Shown: positions 41,255 through 50,187 of the stretch, one piece after another | Numbering within the stretch: position 1 is the first letter of the stretch | Layout: every line of letters begins with the position of its first letter | DNA from: Anabaena azotica FACHB-119 | GTDB taxonomy: Bacteria; Cyanobacteriota; Cyanobacteriia; Cyanobacteriales; Nostocaceae | Assembly: GCF_014697625.1 (NCBI RefSeq) | Contig: NZ_JACJSG010000001.1 | Location: forward strand, 124,001 to 188,000 | Length of the DNA: 64,000 bases | Direction of reading: 5' to 3' | Translations under genes and position numbers: made by a program | The notes under the pieces: generated by a model | Told to the model about the DNA's origin: nothing | What the model saw: only the letters and a program-made list of their open reading frames with translations | The model's database searches: none

Positions 41255-42106
41255 TTACATGGCTACCCGTGGATAAAGTTTGCCACAGATCAGCGTTAAA
41301 ACTATTAATGTTACTAAGAGAATTGTACAATCCAGACCAAAGCCATACACACTCGAACCATGCAGTAACATTGTGCCGCGTAAAGCATCAACCTGATAGG
41401 TTAAGGGATTGATATGAGAGAGAAATTTTAACCAGTCAGGCATCATCGATACTGGGTAAATGGCATTACTAGCGAAAAATAACGGCATAGTTAACAATTG
41501 CCCAATTCCCGTCATCCGCTCTCTAGTTTTGGCTAGACAGCCGATAATTAAGGAAAAAGTACAAAAGCAAGCCGCCCCCATAAAAACAAGTAATAACACT
41601 CCCAAAATCGCTAAAGGGTGAAAATTCAGTTGCACACCTAATAAAAATGTCAGTACATAAATCACAAACACCTGTGATAAACACCTCACCCCACAAGCAA
41701 TAGACTTGCCCAAAACCATTGCTATACGCGGTGTGGGACTAGCCAGGAATTTATGCACAATTCCTAAATCTCGTTCCCAAATTAGCGCCATTCCTCCAGT
41801 AAAAATGGCTACATATAGAACGCTTTGCGCCAGAATCCCCGCCGACATAAATTCTAAATAGGCTAAATTACCTGTAGGAATTTCCCGAATGCGGGCGAAA
41901 ACCTGTCCAAAAATCAACAACCATAATGAGGGTTGTACTGACCTAACTATTAAATCTGTGGGGTCGTGGCGTAGTTTACGCACTTCTAACTCAGCAATTA
42001 TTAAAGATTTAGTAATTAACTCTTTAATTGCAGAGGTTAAATTGCGGCGGCGTTGTGGTTGCTCAACCCAACCTCTGAGCAGCGCGTCTGGTTCTGGCTG
42101 TGTCAC
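41255..42106 (-). CDS. ABC-2 type transporter permease (DrrB-like)
   Basis: 283 residues with about six hydrophobic segments and the ABC-2 pattern (DLIVRSVQPSLWLLIFGQVF near the N-terminus; LSHINPLTYQVDALRG near the C-terminus). GTG start at 42106 with AGGAG upstream, overlapping the ATPase gene by 44 nt. Forms the membrane part of the efflux pump with the ATPase. Confidence 0.88.
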   Translation of the reverse strand: MTQPEPDALLRGWVEQPQRRRNLTSAIKELITKSLIIAELEVRKLRHDPTDLIVRSVQPSLWLLIFGQVFARIREIPTGNLAYLEFMSAGILAQSVLYVAIFTGGMALIWERDLGIVHKFLASPTPRIAMVLGKSIACGVRCLSQVFVIYVLTFLLGVQLNFHPLAILGVLLLVFMGAACFCTFSLIIGCLAKTRERMTGIGQLLTMPLFFASNAIYPVSMMPDWLKFLSHINPLTYQVDALRGTMLLHGSSVYGFGLDCTILLVTLIVLTLICGKLYPRVAM

Positions 42107-42917
42107 GGTAGTTCACTCCTGATGTTAATTGATTACCTGTGTAGTGAATAAACACATCATCTAAGGTGGCGTTGGGCTTACCCAGGGAAGCTTTTAAGTC
42201 ACTTGGCGTTCCGGTAGTAACAACAGTACCCTGCTGCATAATCGTTACCCGGTGACATAGACTATCGGCTTCTTCTAAAAAGTGAGTTGTTAAAAAGATA
42301 GTTGTGTCATGTTCCACACAGATTTGTTTGACAAGATTCCAGACTTGTGTACGTGCAATGGGATCTAGCCCTACAGTTGGCTCATCGAGAAATAAAATTT
42401 TGGGTTGATGTAAAATCGACTGGGCAATTTCTAGCTTGCGAATCATCCCGCCAGAGTATGTTCGTACTAAACGATGGGCGGCATCGTATAAACCCATGAA
42501 CTCTAGAATCTCACGAATGCGGCGATCGCGTCCTCTGTAGGGAATCTCATATAGTTTGGCAAAAATTAACAAGTTTTCGTACCCTGTCAAGCTACCATCA
42601 GCCGAGAGAGCTTGAGGTACATAACCAAGCACCCTTCTCACTGCTGTTGCTTGACGAGTGACATCATATCCCGCCAAAATTGCTTTCCCCGCACTCACAG
42701 GGAGTAAGGTTGTCAGCATTTTAATTACGGTACTTTTACCCGCACCATTAGGCCCAAGCAGACCAAATACTTCACCCTGTTTGACAGAAATACTTAAATC
42801 ATTTACCGCCGTTACCTTACCAAAACGGCGGGTAAGTCCCTGTGTTTCTAAAATCACGGGCTTAGGGTCGCTAGCAGGCGGTTCTGAATGCTCTGTTGTC
42901 CTTGTAAGTATAGCCAC
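42063..42917 (-). CDS. ABC transporter ATP-binding protein (DrrA-like)
   Basis: 284 residues. Walker A GPNGAGKST, signature YSGGMIRKLEIA, Walker B ILFLDEPTVGLDP and the switch His in FLTTHFLEEAD are intact. GTG start at 42917. First gene of an operon ATPase-permease-MarR-MFS, probably a self-regulated export system for a lipophilic compound. Confidence 0.9.
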   Translation of the reverse strand: MAILTRTTEHSEPPASDPKPVILETQGLTRRFGKVTAVNDLSISVKQGEVFGLLGPNGAGKSTVIKMLTTLLPVSAGKAILAGYDVTRQATAVRRVLGYVPQALSADGSLTGYENLLIFAKLYEIPYRGRDRRIREILEFMGLYDAAHRLVRTYSGGMIRKLEIAQSILHQPKILFLDEPTVGLDPIARTQVWNLVKQICVEHDTTIFLTTHFLEEADSLCHRVTIMQQGTVVTTGTPSDLKASLGKPNATLDDVFIHYTGNQLTSGVNYRDTARTRRAAQRLG

Positions 42918-43051
42918 AAGTTAGACGCAATCCTTTATTTAGCTTATCTAAATATTAGCTTCGCAAGATAAGCCAGCTTAGTCAAGAGTTAAAGGAAAAA
43001 ATATGACAAAATAACCCCCGCTTCTATTTACCAAAGGCGGGGGCTTATATT
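42918..43051. other. upstream region of the exporter operon
   Basis: AT-rich, no gene; a hairpin CCCCCGCTTCTATTTACC then AAAGGCGGGGG is present at about 43016-43043. Confidence 0.4.
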
Positions 43052-43203
43052 CAGGACTTACGCACCAAGGTTATCTGTTGAGACAGGGTGTAGGGGGGTA
43101 AGGGTGTAAGGGTGTAAGGGTTTTAAAGATTTACACCCCTATACCCCTATACCCCTACACCCTTGCCCAAACCCTTGATTTTTCGTTTTTCTGCGTAAGT
43201 CCT
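43052..43203. mobile_element. left outer arm of nested inverted repeat block
   Basis: Begins CAGGACTTACGCACCAAGG and ends TGCGTAAGTCCT, so it is itself a MITE with inverted ends. The interior is GTGTAAGGG/ACACCCCTA iterations. It is matched by an inverted copy at 45152-45300. Confidence 0.8.
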
Positions 43204-43358
43204 AATATTGTTAATACCAACTCAAAAAATTTTTGTAACACATCCCTTATCTGTGGGGACGCACAATCAAATGGGCGGTTAGAAACCGCATCTACACAAG
43301 CAAAACCCACCTACGCTGCGCGGGTTTTAAACATTTGATTTTGTCTGAGTCCGCGTAG

Positions 43359-43444
43359 GCGGTGAGACCAGTCCTGTAGGCGGGTTTCCCGCGCCCTCTT
43401 AACTGGCGTTCGCCGCAGGCGTTCTCGTCAGAGTACCCGGAGGG
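43359..43444. repeat. left inner inverted repeat
   Basis: GCGGTGAGACCAGTCCTGTAGG through GAGTACCCGGAGGG (86 nt) has a near-perfect reverse complement at 44838-44921. GC-rich and hairpin-forming. Confidence 0.8.
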
Positions 43445-43683
43445 ACTTGGCTTGTGTAGCCGCGAATTCCATGAGACTGTTGGCGAATTGATAGGGGGTC
43501 TAACCCCTCAGCCTCAATCCCTGTTGATTTATTTAATTTTATTTCGTTCCAACGCACTTAAGCTATTAGCCTACAATTGATTGCAGGGCGGAAAAGCAAC
43601 GCTAAACCAAGGTTTTAGGGTAAGGGGTCTAACCCGTCATTAATTGACCAACAGTCTCATTATATTCGCCTTAAGACAAAACC

Positions 43684-43902
43684 CTATTCCTCATCCCAAG
43701 CTTCCACGGCGAGTAAGTCGCCAATGGGATCTTGCATAGTAAAACCAAAATCTAGTAGCTCCTGTTTCCAGTGCGGCCAGTCGTTCCCATAAAGCAGCGC
43801 AATTTTCCAAATGCTATCAGTCGGCTTGATGATATTCGATTCCACGAGTGATTGCACGTTACGCTGCAATTTCACCATTGGGTGAAGTACTTGCTGAGTC
43901 AT
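43684..43902 (-). CDS. DUF4327-like small cyanobacterial protein
   Basis: 72 residues, beginning MTQQVLHPMVKLQRNVQSLV and ending DLLAVEAWDEE. The length and the SIWKIALLYGNDW segment match what I recall of DUF4327, found only in cyanobacteria, function unknown. A GAGG ribosome site precedes the ATG. It is the only intact gene inside the inverted-repeat block, so it may be older than the repeats, with the repeats later inserted on each side. Confidence 0.75.
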   Translation of the reverse strand: MTQQVLHPMVKLQRNVQSLVESNIIKPTDSIWKIALLYGNDWPHWKQELLDFGFTMQDPIGDLLAVEAWDEE

Positions 43903-44404
43903 AACCTCGATTCAATTGAAAATTTTATTGGGTAAATACTTAATCAAAACTGCTTTCCGTTTTGTAAGGGTCACCAATTCGTAGAGTTCTGTAATTGGCA
44001 AAGCTAGTCTTAACTTTCTTACTATACCATAACAAACTCTATAATGTTGTGGCAAACTTCGGCTTTGTACGGTAATTACGCCACTTTACCTAAATCTCTG
44101 CCTAAAGATATAGGCGGTGGCTGGGCGAAAAGTTAGCAGTCTTGAAAATGCAGAAACAGCATAAACAAGTCAGAACTGTGGGATGTTATTTTTCTATTAG
44201 CTAAAATCTGTGCGATCGCGAAAAGCTCAAGAATACTGGCTGACACAGGTTGTTTCCAGCATGACCTAAATAGTTTTTCGGTTGTTGGTTGCAAATTTTA
44301 TATAGTATAACGCAAACATCCAATGGTAAATCATGTCATGTCCGCTTAAATACTTATCATATCTTGGGGGCTGGTAATTGGTAATTGGTAATTGGTAATG
44401 GTTT

Positions 44405-44820
44405 GACACTCCCCTGCCTAACCAAGTTTCGCTTTCGCTCACTTGCTTAAAAAGGCAGGGGATTCTTGGTTCAATGAGTCCACTTAGCGCCCGATTCCTT
44501 GCGGTATCTTGTGCCAGAGGTGGTTCTCTCCCCAAGCGTTAACTTTTGGTCTGCCCGACCATAGTTGCACAGTGTGCAATATTTGTTTGGTAGAGACGCG
44601 ATTAATCGCTTCTGTACAATGCTGTTCGTCTAGTACCTGTAAATCTTTTACCTACTTCCAGGTGATACTAGAACTACGAAGTAGAACCAGCAAGATTCAT
44701 TTGTCAAGGTTCAGCTTCTGCGTATTAGGCAGCAATAGGGTTTTTTCAGTGGTTGATTACCCTTCCACAACCATATTCTACCAAAAGCCGTCCTATAAGG
44801 ACGGGGTTTTCAACCCAAAT
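44405..44820 (-). pseudogene. remnant of an IS200/IS605-type element (tnpB 3' end and right end)
   Basis: On the minus strand a frame reads TVQLWSGRPKVNAWGE then NHLWHKIPQGIGR and a stop, the style of tnpB C-termini. The following bases fold as CCCCTGCC...GGCAGGGG and end AGTGTCAA, as right ends of IS200/IS605 elements do. Upstream on that strand lies a CCGTCCTTATAGGACGG hairpin. The catalytic domain and any tnpA are missing. Confidence 0.6.
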
Positions 44821-44837
44821 TTTCGATAAAGCAATTA

Positions 44838-44921
44838 CCCTCCGGGTACTCTGACGAGAACGCCTGCGGCGAACGCCAGTTAAGAGGGCGCGGGAAACCC
44901 TCCTACAGGACTGGACTCACC
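44838..44921. repeat. right inner inverted repeat
   Basis: Reverse complement of 43359-43444 with very few differences (CCCTCCGGGTACTCTGACG through GACTGGACTCACCT). Confidence 0.8.
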
Positions 44922-45151
44922 TATTCGCTATTACCTATTACCGACCCTAGCAACCATATCGTAAGTAATTAGCCGGACTTTATATCAGTTGCCGGAAAAA
45001 TTTAATAAAGCTTTAATCTTTCACTAGAGATTAAGCAGATATGACAGAATGTTTATCTTTCAGACAGCAAAAGTTAAATCAAATACTACAAGTCAAGATA
45101 TACTTACGCAAATACTTAGGCAATAGTTGCTAGCTCTGATTTATACCTAGT

Positions 45152-45300
45152 ACTTACGCATAAAAATGAAAAATCAAGGGTTTGGGCAAGGGTGTAGGGG
45201 TATAGGGGTATAGGGGTGTAAATCTTTAAAACCCTTACACCCTTACACCCTTACCCCCCTACACCCTGTCTCAACAGATAACCTTGGTGCGTAAGTCCTG
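45152..45300. mobile_element. right outer arm of nested inverted repeat block
   Basis: TACTTACGCATAAAAATG to GGTGCGTAAGTCCTG, the reverse complement of 43052-43203. Confidence 0.8.
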
Positions 45301-45641
45301 ATACCAATTAAGTATAACGGCGTAAATAACTCCAGGTTCAGGTTTGTAGTAAGGACTTCAGTCCTTTTTTGAGGACTAAAGTCCTCTCTGCGAGACGCTA
45401 CGCGAACACTACAAACTTCATCATATTTTTTACATTAGTTAGGATAGTTTGCTTTATCCCTACCAACTTAGTAGCAGCGAATTATTTTAGCCACGAAGGT
45501 CAGCAGTTAACATAACTTCATGTTCAACCGAGTTCTAGGATAAAAAATTTTAGTTGAGATGTTAGTTTGTGTGAAGTAATGGGTAATCTCTTATTTAGGA
45601 GATTGCTGTAGCTAAGTATTTACCACAATTTAGATTTAAAT
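45301..45641. other. spacer with REP-like palindrome and promoter region
   Basis: GTAGTAAGGACTTCAGTCC (45344) and GAGGACTAAAGTCC (45373) form two adjacent hairpins of the REP family. The remainder is AT-rich upstream sequence of the 45.6-kb gene. Confidence 0.5.
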
Positions 45642-46049
45642 ATGGCTAGTTCAGGTGAAGACTATTTAGTTGTCCGTCAAAGACAGATTGAACGAAAAAA
45701 AAGAATATTAACAATAGTTTCTGTTGTATCTTTCTTTGGCTCAACAGTGTTTGGAGTTGTGCAATTAGTTCAACGATCTACTCACAGTCCGCCGCCAGTA
45801 ACTGCAACTAAATCTCCTGAGTCTTTGTTACAAGAACAAGCCAAGGGTTACGAATTAGTTTTACAGCGAGAACCAAATAACCAAGTGGCGTTAGAGAAAT
45901 TGTCTTTGTTGCGCGTGCAGATGCAAGATTTTAAGGGCGCTGCTGAAATTTTAGAAAAGCTGGTAAAGCAGTATCCTGATAAACAGGAGTATAAGGTTGT
46001 TTTGGAGGATATGAAGAAGCGGCAAGGAAAAAGCGATCGCTCTAATTAA
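45642..46049 (+). CDS. membrane-anchored TPR-like protein
   Basis: 135 residues. A single membrane helix (ILTIVSVVSFFGSTVFGVVQLV, residues about 22-43) with a charged cytoplasmic start, then a Pro-rich linker and a TPR-like pair of repeats (LQEQAKGYELVLQREPNN, then FKGAAEILEKLVKQYPDK). Such proteins scaffold membrane complexes. It is followed by cell-surface glycan genes on the same strand. Confidence 0.75.
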   Translation: MASSGEDYLVVRQRQIERKKRILTIVSVVSFFGSTVFGVVQLVQRSTHSPPPVTATKSPESLLQEQAKGYELVLQREPNNQVALEKLSLLRVQMQDFKGAAEILEKLVKQYPDKQEYKVVLEDMKKRQGKSDRSN

Positions 46050-46116
46050 AACATAGGCTGAGGTATTTTATTTCTCTTATTTTGTATTTTTAATTTATTT
46101 ATCAGGTAAAAATCAA

Positions 46117-47427
46117 GTGGAAAAATACACAAACATAATTTTAGGTGCAGGAGTTACCGGACTAGCTGCGGGGTTATCTTCTAAATGTCCTGTATTTGAA
46201 GCACTTCACCATCCCGGAGGTATCTGTGGTTCTTATTACATGAAACCACTAGATAGTAACCGACTGACTAATTCCCCAACAGATGGAGAAGCTTACCGAT
46301 TTGAATATGGTGGTGGACATTGGATTTTTGGTGGAGATCCAGTGGTATTAAAATTTATGCGATCGCTAACTCCTTTCAAGTCATATCAACGCAGTTCTGC
46401 TGTCTATTTTCCAACACAAGAACTATATGTTCCTTACCCAATACAGAACCATCTTAGTTATTTAGGTAAAGATTTAGCAGCTAAAGTTATCTCTGAAATT
46501 ACTTCTAGTGCGGCAAATTATCCTCGTACTCTAGAAGATTGGATATATCAAAATTTTGGCAAAACATTAACAGATTTATTTTTTGCACCATTTCACGAAC
46601 TATATACAGCAGGACTTTGGAGAGCTATTATTCCCCAAGATGCTTATAAATCACCTGTAAATTTATTAACTGTAATTCAAGGTGCTTTTGATAATACTCA
46701 TCCTGTAGGCTATAACACTACTTATATTTATCCTACTGAAGGGTTAAATACTTTAGTGCAGAAAATGTCTGCTTTATCTGATGTAAGATATGGCAAGAAA
46801 GTTAAATATATTGAGCCAAAAAGCAAAGAAGTTTGGTTTGAAGATAATACTGTTGTCCAATACGAAAATCTGATATCTACCTTACCGCTTAATAAGATGG
46901 TAGAAATCACAGGTATGCAAACGGAAGCCGAGCCAGATCCTTATACATCAGTACTCGTTTTGAATATTGGAGCTACAAAAGGTTATAAGTGTCCTAATGA
47001 ACACTGGCTTTATATACCCCATAGCAAATCAGGATTTCATCGTGTAGGTTTTTATAGCAACGTAGATTCATCTTTTTTACCCATTTCTTCCAGAGAAGAT
47101 AATAACCGTGTAAGTATTTACGTAGAAAAAGCTTACCGTGATGGTGCTAAACCTTCTGAAGAAGAAATTAAAAATTACTGCCAAGAAGTTGTTGAAGAAT
47201 TAAAAGCTTGGGGTTTTATTCAAGAAGCAGAAGTAGTAGATCCTACTTGGGTTGACGTAGCTTACACTTGGTCTTGGTCTGGTTCGCAATGGAAGCAGCA
47301 AGCACTACAGTTGTTAGAAAAGCATGATATTTACCAAATAGGTCGATACGGGCGTTGGATATTTCAAGGAATTGCAGACTCTATCAAAGATGGTTTTTTT
47401 GTTGGTGCTAGTTTCAGCCATCGCTGA
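46117..47427 (+). CDS. FAD-dependent protein, UDP-galactopyranose-mutase/protoporphyrinogen-oxidase-like
   Basis: 436 residues from a GTG. Dinucleotide-binding start NIILGAGVTGLAAGLSSKCPVFEALHHPGGICGSY, then the FEYGGGHWIFGG segment and a C-terminal NIYQIGRYGRW-like FAD motif (IYQIGRYGRWIFQGIADSI). This pattern is common to NAD(P)/FAD amine-oxidase-like proteins that sit with polysaccharide genes, where they likely convert nucleotide sugars. Neighbours are glycosyltransferases, which supports that role; the exact substrate is open. Confidence 0.75.
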   Translation: MEKYTNIILGAGVTGLAAGLSSKCPVFEALHHPGGICGSYYMKPLDSNRLTNSPTDGEAYRFEYGGGHWIFGGDPVVLKFMRSLTPFKSYQRSSAVYFPTQELYVPYPIQNHLSYLGKDLAAKVISEITSSAANYPRTLEDWIYQNFGKTLTDLFFAPFHELYTAGLWRAIIPQDAYKSPVNLLTVIQGAFDNTHPVGYNTTYIYPTEGLNTLVQKMSALSDVRYGKKVKYIEPKSKEVWFEDNTVVQYENLISTLPLNKMVEITGMQTEAEPDPYTSVLVLNIGATKGYKCPNEHWLYIPHSKSGFHRVGFYSNVDSSFLPISSREDNNRVSIYVEKAYRDGAKPSEEEIKNYCQEVVEELKAWGFIQEAEVVDPTWVDVAYTWSWSGSQWKQQALQLLEKHDIYQIGRYGRWIFQGIADSIKDGFFVGASFSHR

Positions 47428-47601
47428 AGTAAGTTTTATTCCAAATTAATCATAAGTAGAAATATATTAACGACACAAATACAAGAAGATGTAGATAATA
47501 ATCACAAATATCCTACTGTGGAGATAGAGCATTAAGAATAAGTTCAACTTAGATGATATTAAATATCAACAATATTATTAGATGGAAAATTAGAATTTTT
47601 T

Positions 47602-50187
47602 ATGTTAAAGATTAATGATGATGCTATACCCTTAATAGAGCCTATTCCACAGGAAGTTAACAGACCGTTTTGGTCTGTTATGATTCCTGCCTATAACTGT
47701 GCTAATTATCTCGTAGAAACGCTCAACAGCGTTTTAGCACAAGATCCAGGTGCAGAAAATATGCAAATTGAGGTGATAGATGATTACTCTACTAAAGATG
47801 ACCCACAAGCAGTAGTTAGAGAACTTGGTCAAGGAAGAGTTACTTACTATCGTCACCCAGAAAACCGAGGCGCAATATCTACTTTCAACACTTGTATTCA
47901 AAGAGCTAAAGGTAAGTGGGTACATATATTACATGGTGATGATTTAGTTGTACCAGGGTTTTATAGTCGCTTACGTCAATCTATAGAACAACAGCTAACA
48001 ATTGGTGCTGCTTTTTGCCGTTCTATTTATATAGATGATGATGGTAAAAGACAATCCTTGTCATCGCTACAAAGTCAAACAGCTGGTATTCTTTCTAATT
48101 GGGTAGAACGTATTGGCGTACAGCAACAGATTGAAACACCTGCGATTGTAGTTAGACGCAGTGTTTATGAACATTTAGGGGGATTTCATTTAGAATTATT
48201 TCATGCTGCTGACTGGGAAATGTGGAAGCGTATAGCAGTATATTATCCAGTTTGGTATGAGCCGCAACCTCTAGCCTATTATCGTATACATGCAGGCTCA
48301 CACACATCTCAACTAATCAGAACTGGCGCTAATATTGCTAATATTCGTTTAGCAATTGAAGTTTCTCAAGCTTACTTACCTAGTGACATATCTTCTGAAA
48401 TATCTGCTAAAGCTAGAGAAAATTATGCTTTTGCTGCTTTGAATATAGCAAAAAAAATGTTGGCAGTTGGGGATTTTGATGCAGCGATCGCTCAAAGTTG
48501 GGAATGTATACAATGTAGTAATTCTTCTCAAGTAATTGAATCTCTAGCATCTTTAATAAATTTAGTAGATGCAGAGCATTACTTAGAGAAAATGACTGAA
48601 TATGTTGACCAACATGGTGGTAATGACATAGGAAAAGCTGGGCTAGCTAGTTTGTCTATAATTTTAAAAGAAACGCCTGTCAAATCAGTAAAAAAATCAC
48701 CAGTTATTATTGTTGATGCTATCTTTTTTCAACTTTTTAAAACTGGTATAGCTCGCGTGTGGGAATCACTACTAACCACTTGGGTAGAAAGTGGTTTTGC
48801 TCAAAATATCATTGTTCTTAGTCGTGCTGCTACTGCACCAACAATTCCTGGGATTGAATATAGAAATATTCCAGCTTATGACTACGAGAACACTGATGCT
48901 GATAAACAAATGCTCCAACAAATCTGTGATGCTGAAGGAGCAGATTTATTTATCTCCTCTTACTACACCACACCTATAACAACACCTTCTGTATTCATGG
49001 CTTATGACATGATTCCAGAGGTTATGGGGTGGGATATGAATAATCCCATGTGGAGAGAAAAGCATCAAGCTATTCAGCAAGCGTCCGCATATGTAACAAT
49101 TTCTGAACATACAGCGCGTGACCTTATAAGGTGTTTTCCTGATATATCAAATGAAGCTGTTACTGTAGCTCATTGTGGTGTTCCAGCTACTTTTACACCT
49201 GCCAAATCTGAAGCAATTAACAGTTTTAAGACTAAATACGGTATTAGCAAGCCTTATTTTCTTTTAGTTGGTACAGGTAGCGGTTATAAAAATGGTATTT
49301 TGTTCTTCCGGGCTTTTGCAAAACTTACTAGTAGTTACGGCTTTGATATAGTTTGTACGGGAGTAGGTAACGCTTTAACACCTGAATTTAGATCCTGTAC
49401 ATCTGGTAGTGTTGTTCATACTTTACAACTCAGTGATGAGGAATTAGCAGTAGCTTATTCTGGTGCAGTTGCGTTAGTTTATCCTTCCAAATATGAAGGT
49501 TTTGGAATGCCTGTAGCTGAAGCAATGGCTTGTGGTTGTCCTGTGATTACTTGTCCTAATGCTTCAATTCCAGAGGTGGCGGGAGAAGCTGCAATATATA
49601 TAAATGATGATGATGTAGATGGACTAGCAAATGCGCTATGTGAAGTACAAAAACCTGCTGTGCGCCAATCATTAATTACTGCGGGTTTAGCGCAAGCACA
49701 AAAGTTTTCTTGGACTAAAATGGCAGATATTGTTAGTTCTGTTTTGATTGATGCTACTCTTTTATCAATAAATCTAAGAGAGATTAATTTAATTATCTTT
49801 CCTGATTGGTCAGCGTCGGAAGAGTCAGTCAGTTTAGAACTAGCACAGGTAATTAGAACCCTAGCCACTCATACTGATAGTTATAAGACTACTTTACTAG
49901 TTGATACTACTGGTATTTCTGGTGAAGATGCAGAATTATTTCTATCTAGCGTGACAATGAATCTTCTTATGGAAGAAGATTTAGATTTAACTGATGGGTT
50001 GGAAATTTCTTTGGTAATAGATTTGGCTGAGATTCAGTGGAAGGTTTTATTACCTCGTGTTCACGGCAGAATTATTTTAGAGAATGAAAATCAACAAGCA
50101 CTCATACAAGCAAAAGCCGATACTCTGGCATCATATCAATTAACCAGCTTTAGTCAAGAACAAGATAAAGAGTTTTTTTTTGCTTGA
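47602..50187 (+). CDS. bifunctional glycosyltransferase (GT2 plus GT4)
   Basis: 861 residues. Residues about 20-260 are a GT-A fold GT2 enzyme (WSVMIPAYNCANYLVETLNS, DDYSTKDDP, LHGDDLVVPGFYS). Residues about 365-700 are a GT-B GT4 enzyme (TGIARVWESLL, YKNGILFFRAFA, and the nucleotide-sugar loop YPSKYEGFGMPVAEAMACGCPVI). The C-terminal 120 residues are a further Rossmann-like piece of unknown role. Its stop overlaps the next start by 4 nt. Probably builds a surface glycan in two successive transfers. Confidence 0.88.
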   Translation: MLKINDDAIPLIEPIPQEVNRPFWSVMIPAYNCANYLVETLNSVLAQDPGAENMQIEVIDDYSTKDDPQAVVRELGQGRVTYYRHPENRGAISTFNTCIQRAKGKWVHILHGDDLVVPGFYSRLRQSIEQQLTIGAAFCRSIYIDDDGKRQSLSSLQSQTAGILSNWVERIGVQQQIETPAIVVRRSVYEHLGGFHLELFHAADWEMWKRIAVYYPVWYEPQPLAYYRIHAGSHTSQLIRTGANIANIRLAIEVSQAYLPSDISSEISAKARENYAFAALNIAKKMLAVGDFDAAIAQSWECIQCSNSSQVIESLASLINLVDAEHYLEKMTEYVDQHGGNDIGKAGLASLSIILKETPVKSVKKSPVIIVDAIFFQLFKTGIARVWESLLTTWVESGFAQNIIVLSRAATAPTIPGIEYRNIPAYDYENTDADKQMLQQICDAEGADLFISSYYTTPITTPSVFMAYDMIPEVMGWDMNNPMWREKHQAIQQASAYVTISEHTARDLIRCFPDISNEAVTVAHCGVPATFTPAKSEAINSFKTKYGISKPYFLLVGTGSGYKNGILFFRAFAKLTSSYGFDIVCTGVGNALTPEFRSCTSGSVVHTLQLSDEELAVAYSGAVALVYPSKYEGFGMPVAEAMACGCPVITCPNASIPEVAGEAAIYINDDDVDGLANALCEVQKPAVRQSLITAGLAQAQKFSWTKMADIVSSVLIDATLLSINLREINLIIFPDWSASEESVSLELAQVIRTLATHTDSYKTTLLVDTTGISGEDAELFLSSVTMNLLMEEDLDLTDGLEISLVIDLAEIQWKVLLPRVHGRIILENENQQALIQAKADTLASYQLTSFSQEQDKEFFFA

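Noticed and set aside
40752..41330. Longer MarR protein starting at 41330
   Set aside because: The extra 32 residues would be translated from inside the upstream permease gene; the internal ATG at 41234 gives the normal MarR length.
44266..44535. 89-residue minus-strand protein
   Set aside because: Falls across the right end of the IS200/IS605 remnant and heptamer repeats; no homologous pattern, frame differs from the tnpB tail.
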